Below, piece after piece: positions 47,949 to 58,075 of a DNA stretch of 64,000 nucleotides (positions are counted from its first letter, which is position 1; the number at the start of each line of letters is the position of its first letter). The stretch is taken from positions 774,213-838,212 of the forward strand of contig NZ_JPUA01000034.1 in assembly GCF_002211105.1 (NCBI RefSeq), in the 5' to 3' direction. The translations under genes and the position numbers were made by a program. The notes under the pieces were generated by a model that saw only the letters and a list, made by a program, of their open reading frames with translations, was not told the origin of the DNA and made no database searches. This stretch comes from Halomonas campaniensis. Lineage in GTDB: Bacteria > Pseudomonadota > Gammaproteobacteria > Pseudomonadales > Halomonadaceae.

Positions 47949-48614
47949 ATGCGCGATACGCAAACAAAACGTCCGTCATCAATCGGTGCGCCACAACTGG
48001 CCTTTGCGGCCAGCGCCTTGGGGTTAACATTTGGTGCTCCCGCTTGGGCAGAGGATGCTGCTGAACGTTTGACCGAGCGGTTGGATCCGCTTGAGCGCTA
48101 TCAAGCAAATTTTGAGCAGCAAATCCTGGATGGCAGCGGCGAACGGCTGCAGAGCGCGCGTGGCGAGATGTGGTTGTCCCGCCCGGGTATGCTGCGTTGG
48201 GAGGTGGAGGCACCTTATAGTCAAACCGTGGTCTCCGACGGCGATGATGTGTATATGTACGATCCCGATCTTGAGCAGGTCACCGTTCAAGAGATGGATG
48301 ATCGAGTAACCCATACACCTGCATTATTGCTGTCGGGAAGCGCAAACGATTTAACCGAAAGCTATGAGGTGTTCTACGAGCAGGAAGGGGGAGAAGATGT
48401 CTTTACTCTGGTGCCCATCTCTGCGGATACGCTGTTTGAAGAGTTGAGCATGGTCTTTGAAGGCGAAACGTTAACCGAACTATGGATGATGGACAGCACT
48501 GGCCAGCGCACCTCGATTACCTTTAGCAACATTACCCTCAATGGCGATATCGCCCGGGACATGTTTGATTTTGAGATCCCTGAAGGTGCCGATGTAATTC
48601 GTGAAGAGCTGTAG
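47949..48614 (+). CDS. lolA: Outer-membrane lipoprotein carrier protein LolA
   Basis: Periplasmic chaperone that carries lipoproteins from LolCDE to LolB. The signal peptide ends at GAPAWAED (cleavage after AWA, about residue 36); it is rather long, so a later start is possible. The mature protein shows ERYQANFEQQILDGSGER, RGEMWLSRPGMLRWEVEAPY and MYDPDLEQVTVQ, the convex beta-sheet pattern of LolA. The order ftsK-lolA-rarA is conserved in pseudomonads, although rarA is inverted here. Confidence 0.94.
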   Translation: MRDTQTKRPSSIGAPQLAFAASALGLTFGAPAWAEDAAERLTERLDPLERYQANFEQQILDGSGERLQSARGEMWLSRPGMLRWEVEAPYSQTVVSDGDDVYMYDPDLEQVTVQEMDDRVTHTPALLLSGSANDLTESYEVFYEQEGGEDVFTLVPISADTLFEELSMVFEGETLTELWMMDSTGQRTSITFSNITLNGDIARDMFDFEIPEGADVIREEL

Positions 48615-48686
48615 GGGTTAATCGTGAAGAGTGAGGGGGTGGAGCGTGGAGTGCTCCTAGTTTAGTAGACTGCCACTGCTTTAAAC

Positions 48687-48710
48687 ATCAGGCGCCTTAG
48701 GGCGCCTGAT
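48687..48710. terminator. Hairpin between lolA and rarA
   Basis: Stem ATCAGGCGCC / GGCGCCTGAT overlaps the rarA stop codon. Flanking T tracts are weak, so efficiency is doubtful. Confidence 0.45.
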
Positions 48711-50031
48711 CTGCTTCCTGGTCAAGGTTTTCCCGCCAAGCCATGATTTCCCCAAAGCGCTTCTCCTGACCGATGGTGCTCGGCTTGAAAAAGTCGGCCT
48801 TAGGCAGCTCTTCAGGCCAGCAGTCGTGGGCGCTGCCCGCTGGATAGCCGTCTGGTTCGTTGTGCGCATAACGATAGCCTTCGCCATGACCCAACTGCTC
48901 CATCAGCTTAGTGGGCGCGTTGCGCAGGTAAGTGGGTACTTCCACCTGGGGCTGCTGGCGCACATACTGTTTGGCTTCACTCCAGGCTCGGTCTATTCGG
49001 TTGCTTTTGGGCGCCACTGCCAAGTGGATCGCCGCATGGGCAATCGCCCGTTGGCCTTCGTAATCACCCAAACGCAGATAGGCATCCCACGCCGCAATCA
49101 CCAGCGGTAGGGCGCGGGGATCGGCATTGCCGACATCCTCTGAGGCAATCGCGGTCAGCCTGCGTACCACGTCAAGCGGGTCACCGCCGCCCTGGATAAA
49201 GCGGGCCATATACAGCAAGGCCGCATTAGGGCGTGAAGAGCGTATCGACTTATGAATCGCCGAAAGCAGGTCGTAATAGGCATCGCCCTGCTTATCGAAG
49301 GCGCTAGCCTGATGGCCGATCACATCGGCAAGCACTTCTTTATGCAGCACTTCGCGATCCGCTTCCTGAGTAGCGAAATCGCAGGCGGTTTCCAGTAATC
49401 CCAACGCCCGACGTGCATCGCCAGCGCTGGCGCGGGCCAGTGCAGTTAATACGTCGTCATCCACCTGAATATCACGCTTGCCCAGCCCTCGCTCTTCGTC
49501 GCTGAGCGCTTGGCGCATCACCGTGATCAGCTCTTCCTGGGTGAGCGATTTCAGCACGTAAACCCGCGCACGGGAGAGGAGCGCCGAATTGACTTCGAAG
49601 GAGGGGTTTTCGGTGGTAGCGCCAATCAGCGTCAACAGTCCCGACTCCACATGGGGCAGCAAAGCGTCCTGTTGACTCTTGTTCAGGCGGTGAATCTCAT
49701 CTAAAAAGAGAATAACCGTGGAGGACATTTGTTGGGCGCGCTCCACCACGGCGCGAATCTCTTTTACGCCAGCCATAACCGCGCTGAGGTGTTCTAGATG
49801 CGCTTGGGAAGCTCTGGCTAACAGCTCAGCCAGCGTGGTTTTGCCAACCCCTGGTGGCCCCCATAAAATCATTGAGCGCACTACGCCCGATTCCGCCATG
49901 CGACGGAGAGGTTTATCTGGCCCCACCAGTGCCTGTTGGCCGACGTAATCCTCCAGCTGGCGTGGACGCATACGAAAGGCTAAGGGGGCATCGTCAGCGG
50001 GTATTGCCTGAGCGCTATCGAAAAGATCCAT
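48697..50031 (-). CDS. rarA: Replication-associated recombination protein RarA (MgsA)
   Basis: AAA+ ATPase acting at stalled replication forks, related to clamp loaders and to eukaryotic WRNIP1. The N-terminal sequence [18 protein letters not shown] is followed by Walker [15 protein letters not shown], Walker [20 protein letters not shown], sensor 1 [18 protein letters not shown] and the C-terminal tetramerisation domain ([26 protein letters not shown]). 444 residues. It is transcribed toward lolA, unlike the usual co-directional arrangement. Confidence 0.95.
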   Translation of the reverse strand: MDLFDSAQAIPADDAPLAFRMRPRQLEDYVGQQALVGPDKPLRRMAESGVVRSMILWGPPGVGKTTLAELLARASQAHLEHLSAVMAGVKEIRAVVERAQQMSSTVILFLDEIHRLNKSQQDALLPHVESGLLTLIGATTENPSFEVNSALLSRARVYVLKSLTQEELITVMRQALSDEERGLGKRDIQVDDDVLTALARASAGDARRALGLLETACDFATQEADREVLHKEVLADVIGHQASAFDKQGDAYYDLLSAIHKSIRSSRPNAALLYMARFIQGGGDPLDVVRRLTAIASEDVGNADPRALPLVIAAWDAYLRLGDYEGQRAIAHAAIHLAVAPKSNRIDRAWSEAKQYVRQQPQVEVPTYLRNAPTKLMEQLGHGEGYRYAHNEPDGYPAGSAHDCWPEELPKADFFKPSTIGQEKRFGEIMAWRENLDQEADQAP

Positions 50032-50257
50032 GTAAGCTTCCGTTATAAATCAGTATGTTGAGCAACAAATTGTCAACAAATATGGGTGGTAAATCGCGTC
50101 TTGGCGAACTACCTTTGGCGTAACCTATCAGAAAGATACACTTGCTAGGATAACGCTAGAGGGGCATTGTTTATGATAACCCCACGCGCTTATGATCGCA
50201 TGCCGTCAATCATCCAGGCTTCGACGGTAGGCATGACATAATAAAGGAGACAGTTCG

Positions 50258-50803
50258 ATGTTAAACCAACTGCGTCTAGATCATGCCAACATGGCGAGAT
50301 TACTCCATGTCCTGCAGCTTAAGCAGAAAACCCTGGCCCAAGGTGAGCGGCCCAACTTTCAGCTTATGCGCGAGGTCGTTGACTATATTTTGTCCTATAT
50401 GGATGGTTTTGCAGCCCCTCTGGAACGCGTCTGCGTGGAGCGATTGCAAACCCAGGCCCCAGAGCATATTGCCCTTACCGAGCAGATGGCTAATGACTAT
50501 CGTGAGTTAAAGCCGCGCTTACTGCGCTTATCCAACGACATTGACATGGTGTTGATGGATAACATCATTCCGATGGATCGTTTTGCCGATGACTTAAAAG
50601 ATTATTTGGAAGCGCATCGTGCCTATTTGCGTCACGAACGCGAGGGGTTGTTCCCGCTGATTGACGAGCATTTTAGCGAGGAAGATATGGAAGAGCTGCG
50701 TCAGGCGCTCCCCGAAGGCGCAGAGAAAGAGCTGGAGCGCCTACAGGACGCTTATCCCGAGCTCTACGCCGAACTGCGTGGGGCTGACGTGCCCGTGGTA
50801 TAG
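50258..50803 (+). CDS. Hemerythrin-like protein lacking the central His pair
   Basis: A 181-residue helical protein matching the HHE hemerythrin-like fold: DHANMARLLHVLQ at 8-20 (His9), a linker, the YILSYMDGF helix, then AHRAYLRHEREGLFPLIDEH near 119-138. In the family the second helix reads Tyr-x-Asp-x-x-His-His-Pro-x-Glu; here residues 51-56 are FAAPLE, so both His are Ala while Pro and Glu56 remain. The di-iron centre is therefore probably incomplete. AAGGAG precedes the ATG. It is followed by a terminator, so it is a single unit. Role unknown. Confidence 0.8.
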   Translation: MLNQLRLDHANMARLLHVLQLKQKTLAQGERPNFQLMREVVDYILSYMDGFAAPLERVCVERLQTQAPEHIALTEQMANDYRELKPRLLRLSNDIDMVLMDNIIPMDRFADDLKDYLEAHRAYLRHEREGLFPLIDEHFSEEDMEELRQALPEGAEKELERLQDAYPELYAELRGADVPVV

Positions 50804-50845
50804 CGCTAGCGGATATCCGGCTGTAACGGGGTCATCAATAAAATG

Positions 50846-50879
50846 ACGGAGCATGCTAAAATAGCGGCTCCGTTTTTTT
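50846..50879 (+). terminator. Terminator after the hemerythrin-like gene
   Basis: Stem ACGGAGC / GCTCCGT with a 15-base loop, followed by seven T residues. It lies just before the murI start region, so it may also attenuate murI. Confidence 0.82.
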
Positions 50880-50880
50880 C

Positions 50881-50910
50881 AGGCAGAGCCATGATAGGCA
50901 GAGTCATGAA
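50881..50910 (+). repeat. 15-bp tandem duplication containing two murI start codons
   Basis: AGGCAGAGCCATGAT (50881-50895) is followed directly by AGGCAGAGTCATGAA (50896-50910). Each copy carries a weak ribosome-binding site and an ATG, in the same frame. Confidence 0.75.
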
Positions 50911-51757
50911 AGGCCCCGTGTTAATTTTTGATTCCGGTGTCGGCGGCCTGTCGGTGGCGCAGTCGCTGCGCCAACACTACCCTGATGCTGCCCTGTGCTA
51001 TGCCTGCGACAACGCTTGGTTGCCCTATGGGCTGCGCGAAGATGCAGCTCTGACCGAACGTATTGTGGCAGTGTGTCGTTCCGCTGTGGAAGCGTGTCAG
51101 CCGAGTGTTCTGGTCGTCGCCTGCAATACCGCGAGTACCCTGGCACTGGAAAATTTACGCGAGCAGTTAGCGATCCCTGTCGTGGGTACGGTGCCCGCTA
51201 TCAAACCTGCCGCAGCGATTAGCCAGACACGCCATATTGGACTGTTAGCCACCAAGGCTACGGTAGGGCGCCCCTACACCCAGCGCTTGATTGAGAATTT
51301 TGCCAGCGACTGTGTCATTACCCGCGTCGCTGCCGATGCCTTAGTGGTTGAAGCGGAAGCATATCTGGCTGGTGTCACCCCCAATATTGATCGTATGCAG
51401 GTGGCGCTGGCGCCGTTATGGCACGCCGTTGCACCTCCATCGTCTGCGCATTGTTTATCGTCTGATCATCAGGCGCTGGATACCCCAGAGCTAGATGCCC
51501 CACAGCTAGATACAGTGGTACTGGGCTGTACTCATTTCCCGCTGTTAAAGCCTTGGCTGACGCAGCTTGCCCCCGTGCCGCTACATTGGGTCGACTCCGG
51601 TGATGCTATTGCCCGGCGGGTTGGGCAAGTTGTCGCTGAGCTAAACAGCGATCATCAGGATGGCCGCTGCTTTACCACTGCCCCTGCTGCCAACCTGACC
51701 GCTGGCTTAGCCCGCTATGGGTTTAAGGCGTCCCAATTGCTTAATGTGGGCGACTGA
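50906..51757 (+). CDS. murI: Glutamate racemase
   Basis: Cofactor-independent racemase making D-glutamate for peptidoglycan. FDSGVGGLSV holds the acidic/Ser substrate motif; catalytic cysteines are in ACNTAS and GCTHFPLL. Two ATGs 15 bases apart (50891 and 50906) lie in a tandem duplication; the second gives MKGPVLIFDSG, close to family starts. The frame is open further back to 50843, but that runs through a terminator and is rejected. An internal 15-bp repeat gives LDTPELDAPQLD in a loop before the second cysteine motif. About 283 residues. Confidence 0.92.
   Translation: MKGPVLIFDSGVGGLSVAQSLRQHYPDAALCYACDNAWLPYGLREDAALTERIVAVCRSAVEACQPSVLVVACNTASTLALENLREQLAIPVVGTVPAIKPAAAISQTRHIGLLATKATVGRPYTQRLIENFASDCVITRVAADALVVEAEAYLAGVTPNIDRMQVALAPLWHAVAPPSSAHCLSSDHQALDTPELDAPQLDTVVLGCTHFPLLKPWLTQLAPVPLHWVDSGDAIARRVGQVVAELNSDHQDGRCFTTAPAANLTAGLARYGFKASQLLNVGD
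51476..51517 (+). repeat. 15-bp tandem repeat inside murI
   Basis: CTGGATACCCCAGAG and CTAGATGCCCCACAG are adjacent (51476-51505) and a partial third copy CTAGATACAGTG follows. They encode repeated Leu-Asp-x-Pro units in a surface loop. Confidence 0.65.
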
Positions 51758-51803
51758 ACACTATTGACTACTATTGCTGATCGAATTATTCAAAGGAGCA
51801 GCC

Positions 51804-52916
51804 TTGGCTATCCCCGTTGTAGAACCTGAACGCTATGCTGAGCAGTTAGCCGCCAAACGCGACTACCTGGAAAGTACCTTTGCCGCTTTTCAGCCACCGG
51901 CGTTAGAGGTGTTTGAATCGCCGCCGGGCTACTACCGTCAGCGCTGCGAGTTTCGCATATGGCATGAAGAGGATGACCTCTTCTACGCTATGTTCGAGGT
52001 AGACCCTGAGAACCCGAAGAACAAGCGAGTGATTCGGTTAGATCAGTACGCAGTCGCCAGTGAACGAATCAATCAACTGATGCCGCAGTTGCGTGAGGCC
52101 TGCCTGCGCTCTGACGAGCTGCGTCGGCGGCTGTTCCAGGTGGAGTTTTTAACCACGCTATCGGGGGAGGCGCTGGTAACGCTGATTTACCACCGTCCAT
52201 TAGGCGAGGGGTGGGAGCGCGAAGCCCGTGCTCTGGAAGTTGAGCTAGGCATTATGATTATTGGCCGCTCCCGCAAGCAGCGCATCGTGCTGAGCCGTGA
52301 TCACGTATGGGAGCGCCTTGAAGTAGACGGTCGTACGCTGCACTACCAGCAGGTAGAAAACAGCTTTACCCAGCCCAATGCCCACATCTGCCAAAAAATG
52401 CTCAGTTGGGCGCGGGAAGTGACCGCTGGTCATCAACAGGCGGATCTGGTCGAACTCTACTGCGGTAACGGCAATTTCACCATTGCCCTGGCGGATAACT
52501 TCCGCCGCGTACTGGCCACCGAAATCTCTCGCACCTCGGTGGCCAGTGCCAACGTCAACCTGGAAGCTAATGGGGTAACCAACGCCCAGATTGGGCGCAT
52601 GTCAGCCGAGGAGTTTTCTCAGGCGCTGAAGGGCGAAAAAGCCGGGCGGCGCGTGGCGGAAATGGCCTTGGATGAGTACGATTTTTCTACCGTGCTGGTT
52701 GATCCGCCGCGTGCCGGTTTAGACGCGCAGAGCTGTGAGCAACTCAGCGAGTACGCTCAGATCGTCTATATTTCATGCAATCCAGCCACGTTAGCTGAAA
52801 ACTTGACCATACTGACCAACACTCATCGGATAGAGCGCTTTGCGCTATTTGACCAGTTTCCGTTTACCGACCACTGTGAGTGTGGGGTGCTGTTGAAGCG
52901 GCGGGTGGTCGAGTAA
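51804..52916 (+). CDS. trmA: tRNA (uracil-5-)-methyltransferase TrmA
   Basis: S-adenosylmethionine enzyme making ribothymidine 54 in tRNA. The start chosen is TTG 51804, with AAAGGAG six bases upstream; an earlier in-frame start at 51774 has no such site. Conserved features are FRIWHEEDDLFYAMF, ENSFTQPNAHICQKML, VELYCGNGNFTIALA (SAM motif), LVDPPRAGLD and the catalytic cysteine in YISCNPATLAENL, ending HCECGVLLKRR. 370 residues (E. coli 366). It follows murI by 46 bases. Confidence 0.95.
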   Translation: MAIPVVEPERYAEQLAAKRDYLESTFAAFQPPALEVFESPPGYYRQRCEFRIWHEEDDLFYAMFEVDPENPKNKRVIRLDQYAVASERINQLMPQLREACLRSDELRRRLFQVEFLTTLSGEALVTLIYHRPLGEGWEREARALEVELGIMIIGRSRKQRIVLSRDHVWERLEVDGRTLHYQQVENSFTQPNAHICQKMLSWAREVTAGHQQADLVELYCGNGNFTIALADNFRRVLATEISRTSVASANVNLEANGVTNAQIGRMSAEEFSQALKGEKAGRRVAEMALDEYDFSTVLVDPPRAGLDAQSCEQLSEYAQIVYISCNPATLAENLTILTNTHRIERFALFDQFPFTDHCECGVLLKRRVVE

Positions 52917-53074
52917 GTATACGACCTAATGCGTAAACGGTATGTGCCATGAACAACACGTCAGGTGATTAGGGACGCGACGATAGGTAGCGTAAGCTAG
53001 CCGTTATGTTGGCCTAAAGGCCTATTGTCCTTCGTTTTTTGGCCGTTTAATGGCCCAGGCAGTCGAGGTGATGG

Positions 53075-56000
53075 ATGCACTACGTTGCGATTGAAGAGAG
53101 TCGGCAAGATCTTTTGAAGCAGCTCCATGAGCGGTTAAATGCGCGGTTAGACCCCGCTCGCGCTGCTACTGTGGATGCTTTTGCTCGGCACTTTTATGCC
53201 ACCGTGCCGGTGGAAGACCTAGTGGATCGTCGCCTGGACGATCTGTATGGCGCAACGCTGTCGGTCTGGCAGTTTTTGCAGCATCATGACCCGCGAAGCC
53301 CCAAAGTACGGGTATTTAATCCAGATTTTGAAGAGCATGGCTGGCAGTCGACGCATACCTTTGTCGCCGTTCTCCACGAAGATATGCCGTTTTTGGTCGA
53401 CTCGGTGCGTATCGAGCTCAACCGCCGCGGCTTGACCGTGCACGCTATTCAAAACGCCGTGCTGGCGGTCGCCCGTGATGAGCGCCATCAGTTACAGGCG
53501 CTGGCCTCGCCCAGGGCAGAAAACGCGCCAGAAGCGCGCGAGTCGCTCATTGTCATCGAAGTAGACCGGCACACTGATGTGGCGTTGCTGGAAAAAATCG
53601 AAAGCAATCTAAATGACGTGCTTCGCGATGTACGTACCGCCGTGGGTGATTTCGACGCCATGTGTTCGCAAATCACCGCATCGATTCAAGAACTCGAGAA
53701 AAACTGCCCGCCGCAGATTGACCCAGATGACCACGAAGAGGCGATTGCCTTTTTGGAGTGGATGCTCAAGGATAACTTTACGTTCCTGGGCTATGACGAG
53801 TATCTGCTCGAAGGTGGCGAGTTAAAGCGTGACGCGGATAGCGTGCTGGGCGTGTTCCGCCTGGATCAGCCGCGCTACTGCGAGCGGATTCGCACCGAGG
53901 AGGGGGTGGATGAACATAACGACTATGTGCTGGTGCCTCAGCTACTGTCGTTTGCCAAAAGCGCCCACCACTCCCGGGTACACCGCCCTACCTACCCTGA
54001 CTACATCACCGTTGACCGTTACGACGATGACGGCAATGTAATTGGTGAGCGGCGCTTCTTTGGGTTGTTTACCTCCACGGTGTATAACGAGTCACCGCGT
54101 AATATTCCGCTGCTGCGCCGCAAGCTCAAAGCCGTCATGGATATCGCTGGGTTTAATCCCCAGGGCCACAACGGCAAGCAGCTGTTACAGGTGCTGGAAG
54201 TCTACCCCCGGGATGATCTGTTCCAGATCGATACCGAGTCACTGGCCAGCACTGCGCTGGGCATTCTCAATATCCGCGAGCGCCGCCAGGTGCGGCTGTT
54301 TATCCGCGCCGATATCAGCGGCAAATTCTACTCCTGCCTGGTATTTGTTCCCCGTGACGTGTTCTCCACAGATCTGCGTCAGCGGATTCAAAACGTGCTG
54401 TGCGACGAGTTAGACGCTCACTTTGGCGACTTCAATACCTATTTATCCGAGTCGGTGCTGGCGCGTATTCAGTTGATTCTGCGCTTTAATGGCGATGCGC
54501 CCAGCGACTACGACCTCAAACGTTTGGAAAGCAAAGTGGCACGGTTGGCGCGCAGTTGGCGCGATGAGCTGCAGAGCGCCATGATCGAAGGCTTCGGTGA
54601 AGAGCGCGCCAACAACCTGATGGATCAGTTCCGCGAGGCGTTCTCGGCCAGCTACCGTGAAGACTTCTCCGCCCGCACTGCGGTATTTGATGTTCAGCAC
54701 CTGCTGACACTGGATAGCGAGAACGACCTCTCGCTGTCGCTCTATCGGCCACTAGAAGAGCAGGGCGGTGGCGTTAACCTGAAGCTGTTCCACCGTGAAT
54801 CGCAGATACCGCTCTCTGACGTGCTGCCGATGATGGAGAATCTCGGCCTGCGCGTGATCGGTGAGCGCCCCTACGATATTAACGCTCCTGAACAGCGCTA
54901 CTGGATTCACGATTTCGAGCTTGAGCACAGCGGCGCGGATGTCAGCCTGGGCGATATGCGCGATGTATTCACGGAAGCCTTCAAACGTATCTGGAGTGGC
55001 GAAGCCGATAACGATGCGTTTAACCGACTGATTATCGGCGCGGGGCTGGACTGGCGAGAAGTGGCCATGCTGCGCGGCTATGCCCGCTATCTCAAACAGA
55101 TCCGCTTCGGCATGTCCCAGGATTACATTGCAGCTACGCTGGCCAACTATCCTGCCATTACCCGCGAGCTGGTTGAGCTATTCCGCCTGCGCTTTGATCC
55201 TGAGCAGCAGAACCACGCCACCGACGAGTGCATCACGAGCTTAAATGAGCGCTTGGAAGGCGTCGCCAGCCTTAACGATGACCAGCTGCTACGCCGCTTT
55301 ATGGAGCTGATCCTCGCCACCCTACGTACCAACTACTACCAGCTGGCAGAGGGTGGGCGCTTTAAGGATTACATCGCCTATAAGCTGGAGCCTTCAAAGG
55401 TCACCGGCATGCCCAAGCCGCGGCCCATGTTTGAGATTTTTGTCTGCTCTCCCCGGGTGGAAGGTGTCCACCTGCGTGGCGGCAAAGTGGCCCGTGGTGG
55501 CCTGCGCTGGTCGGATCGGTTTGAAGATTACCGCACCGAAGTGTTGGGGCTGGTGAAAGCGCAGCAGGTGAAGAACGCCGTTATCGTGCCAGTGGGCGCT
55601 AAAGGTGGCTTTGTCTGTAAACGCATGCCGGAAAATGCTAGCCGCGACGTCGTCCAGAAAGAGGGTATTGCCTGCTACCAGATCTTTATCCGTGCGCTGC
55701 TGGATGTCACCGATAACCTGGTGGGGGGCGATGTTGTGCCGCCGGAAAATGTTGTCCGCCATGATGAGGACGACGCTTACCTCGTCGTAGCCGCCGACAA
55801 GGGCACTGCTACCTTCTCGGATATCGCCAACGAGATTTCCATTGAGTATGGGCACTGGCTGGGCGATGCCTTTGCCTCTGGCGGTGCCAACGGCTACGAC
55901 CATAAAAAAATGGGTATCACCGCACGGGGTGCCTGGGAGTCGGTTAAACGCCACTTTAAAAATCTCGATGTGGATACCCAGCGCGATCTGTTTAGCGTGG

Positions 56001-57898
56001 TGGGAATCGGTGATATGGCCGGTGATGTCTTCGGCAACGGCATGCTGCTTTCCGACAAGATCCAACTGGTGGGTGCCTTCAATCACCTGCATATCTTTGT
56101 CGATCCCAACCCGGATGCAGAGGCGTCGTTTGCCGAGCGCAAGCGGTTGTTCGCTCTGCCGCGCTCCAGCTGGGAAGACTACAGCCAGGAACTGATCTCC
56201 TCCGGTGGCGGCATCTTTAGCCGTAGCGCCAAGTCGATTGCCATCACGCCTGAGATGCAGCAGGTCTTTGGAATCAAGGAGGAGCGCCTGTCGCCTAATG
56301 AACTGATCCGCGCCATGCTCAAATCCAAGGTGGACTTGATCTGGAACGGCGGTATCGGTACCTACGTGAAGGGCTCTGACGAAACCGACGCCGATGTGGG
56401 CGACAAAGCCAACGACACCCTGCGCATCAACGGCAACGACTTGAACTGCAGGGTGGTCGGCGAGGGCGGCAACCTTGGCTTGACCCAGCGCGGACGTATG
56501 GAAGCCGCCGCCAAAGGAGTGCGCGTCTACACTGACTTTATTGACAACGCGGGCGGGGTGAACTGCTCAGACCACGAGGTCAATATCAAGATCTTGATCG
56601 ATGAAGTGGTCAAGCGCGGCGACATGACCGACAAGCAGCGCAATCAGCTGCTGGCGGAAATGACCGATGAGGTGGGCGATCTGGTTATTCTGGATAACTA
56701 CCGTCAAAGCCAGGCGCTGGATCTGTCGGCCATCCTTTCCGATCATTCGATGGGCCCTTACCGCCGATTTATCAGCGAGCTGGAGGCATCCGGACAAATT
56801 GACCGAGAGCTGGAGTTCCTGCCCACCGATGATGTGCTAAAAGAGCGCGCCAGCAACGCTCAAGGCATGCGCCTGCCGGAGCTATCGGTGCTGATCTCCT
56901 ACGCCAAGAGCACCCTGAAAGGCGACTTGATCACCTCGGATGTGCCGGACGATCACTATATTCATCGGCATCTTGAGCGGCTGTTCCCATCAGTGCTGGT
57001 GGAGCGCTTTAAAGACGAGATGTACGAGCACCGTCTTAAGCGCGAAATCGTCGCCACTCAGGTAGCGAATGATCTGGTTGATCACATGGGTATCGTCTTT
57101 GTACGCCGCCTGATGGACTCTACCGGAGCGGGACGTGCCGACATTGCCCGAGCCTACATCGTGGCCCGTGACAGCTTTAACTTGCCTAGCCTCTGGGCGC
57201 AGATCGAAGCCCTCGATAATCAGGTGCCCAACCGCATTCAGTACTCGATGATGCTCGATCTGATGCGCTTGATACGTCGTGCCACACGCTGGTTTGTGCG
57301 TCAGCACCTGGGGCTCTCGACCCAGGACACCATTGAGTACTTTGCTCCCCGCCTGGCGCAGTTGCAGGAAGGCATAGGTGAGCTACTCAGTGGTGAAGAG
57401 CTTAGCGCCTGGGATAGCCGCCGTGACGAGCTGCTGGAAGCGGGGGTGCCCGAGGCCCTGGCGTCGACTGTCGCGGCGTCATCGAGCCTTTACGCCGGGC
57501 TGGGTATTATCCAAGCGGCGCGCCTGACCAATGAAAAACCCCAGCGGGTAGCGGAAGTGCTGTACGAAATTGGCAGCCGCCTTGAACTGCCGTGGATGAT
57601 TCAGCAGGTAACCCAGCTGGAAGTGCGCGACGCTTGGCAGGCTCAAGCGCGGGAAACCTTCCGTGACGATATCGAGCGTCAGCAGCTTGCGCTGACCACC
57701 AGCGTGCTGAAGCTCGACGCGGGAAGCCGTGATACCCAAGAGCGGGTGGCGCAGTGGCTGGATCTGCACGCCGACCTGCACCGCCGTTGGTGCCGTCTTA
57801 TTGAAGAGGTGCGCGGTGGCAGTGAGGGTGGCTTTGCCCTCTTCGCCGTTGCGGTGCGCGAGCTGGTAGACCTTGCCGAGAGCGATAGCGAAGCGTAA
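53075..57898 (+). CDS. gdhB: NAD-specific glutamate dehydrogenase, large (180-kDa) type
   Basis: A 1607-residue oxidative deaminase of glutamate feeding the TCA cycle, of the GdhB class known in Pseudomonas, where arginine activates it. The N-terminal about 700 residues hold ACT-like regulatory modules (HEDMPFLVDSVRIELNRRGL). The catalytic core has KVARGGLRWSDRFEDYRTEV, VKNAVIVPVGAKGGFVCK and VGIGDMAGDVFGNGML; the C-terminal helical domain extends from about 1250. GAGGTG precedes the ATG. Preceded by about 160 bases with no other gene and followed by a strong terminator. Confidence 0.95.
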   Translation: MHYVAIEESRQDLLKQLHERLNARLDPARAATVDAFARHFYATVPVEDLVDRRLDDLYGATLSVWQFLQHHDPRSPKVRVFNPDFEEHGWQSTHTFVAVLHEDMPFLVDSVRIELNRRGLTVHAIQNAVLAVARDERHQLQALASPRAENAPEARESLIVIEVDRHTDVALLEKIESNLNDVLRDVRTAVGDFDAMCSQITASIQELEKNCPPQIDPDDHEEAIAFLEWMLKDNFTFLGYDEYLLEGGELKRDADSVLGVFRLDQPRYCERIRTEEGVDEHNDYVLVPQLLSFAKSAHHSRVHRPTYPDYITVDRYDDDGNVIGERRFFGLFTSTVYNESPRNIPLLRRKLKAVMDIAGFNPQGHNGKQLLQVLEVYPRDDLFQIDTESLASTALGILNIRERRQVRLFIRADISGKFYSCLVFVPRDVFSTDLRQRIQNVLCDELDAHFGDFNTYLSESVLARIQLILRFNGDAPSDYDLKRLESKVARLARSWRDELQSAMIEGFGEERANNLMDQFREAFSASYREDFSARTAVFDVQHLLTLDSENDLSLSLYRPLEEQGGGVNLKLFHRESQIPLSDVLPMMENLGLRVIGERPYDINAPEQRYWIHDFELEHSGADVSLGDMRDVFTEAFKRIWSGEADNDAFNRLIIGAGLDWREVAMLRGYARYLKQIRFGMSQDYIAATLANYPAITRELVELFRLRFDPEQQNHATDECITSLNERLEGVASLNDDQLLRRFMELILATLRTNYYQLAEGGRFKDYIAYKLEPSKVTGMPKPRPMFEIFVCSPRVEGVHLRGGKVARGGLRWSDRFEDYRTEVLGLVKAQQVKNAVIVPVGAKGGFVCKRMPENASRDVVQKEGIACYQIFIRALLDVTDNLVGGDVVPPENVVRHDEDDAYLVVAADKGTATFSDIANEISIEYGHWLGDAFASGGANGYDHKKMGITARGAWESVKRHFKNLDVDTQRDLFSVVGIGDMAGDVFGNGMLLSDKIQLVGAFNHLHIFVDPNPDAEASFAERKRLFALPRSSWEDYSQELISSGGGIFSRSAKSIAITPEMQQVFGIKEERLSPNELIRAMLKSKVDLIWNGGIGTYVKGSDETDADVGDKANDTLRINGNDLNCRVVGEGGNLGLTQRGRMEAAAKGVRVYTDFIDNAGGVNCSDHEVNIKILIDEVVKRGDMTDKQRNQLLAEMTDEVGDLVILDNYRQSQALDLSAILSDHSMGPYRRFISELEASGQIDRELEFLPTDDVLKERASNAQGMRLPELSVLISYAKSTLKGDLITSDVPDDHYIHRHLERLFPSVLVERFKDEMYEHRLKREIVATQVANDLVDHMGIVFVRRLMDSTGAGRADIARAYIVARDSFNLPSLWAQIEALDNQVPNRIQYSMMLDLMRLIRRATRWFVRQHLGLSTQDTIEYFAPRLAQLQEGIGELLSGEELSAWDSRRDELLEAGVPEALASTVAASSSLYAGLGIIQAARLTNEKPQRVAEVLYEIGSRLELPWMIQQVTQLEVRDAWQAQARETFRDDIERQQLALTTSVLKLDAGSRDTQERVAQWLDLHADLHRRWCRLIEEVRGGSEGGFALFAVAVRELVDLAESDSEA

Positions 57899-57924
57899 AC
57901 GCTTTTCCAGCCGTTCGTGTCATC

Positions 57925-57968
57925 AACACCGCACCCCGTGCTTCTCGGGGTGCGGTGTTCTCGTTTTT
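57925..57968 (+). terminator. gdhB terminator
   Basis: Stem AACACCGCACCCC / GGGGTGCGGTGTT with loop GTGCTTCTC, followed by TCGTTTTT. Confidence 0.9.
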
Positions 57969-58075
57969 GGTCAACCTGCCTGTGACAAACCTGTCTGCGA
58001 TTGAGGTCGGGTTTGCGCTATACTATGCGCCGCCCGCTAAGCCAACCGTTAAGCCGCTCTGGAGAGACGCTGAAA

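Noticed and set aside
50843..50905. N-terminal extension of MurI
   Set aside because: It would translate through a terminator hairpin and its T run; the conserved protein begins at MKGPVLIF.
55394..56092. 232-codon open frame antisense to gdhB
   Set aside because: Shadow of a strongly conserved catalytic region on the other strand; no start signal and no sensible protein features.
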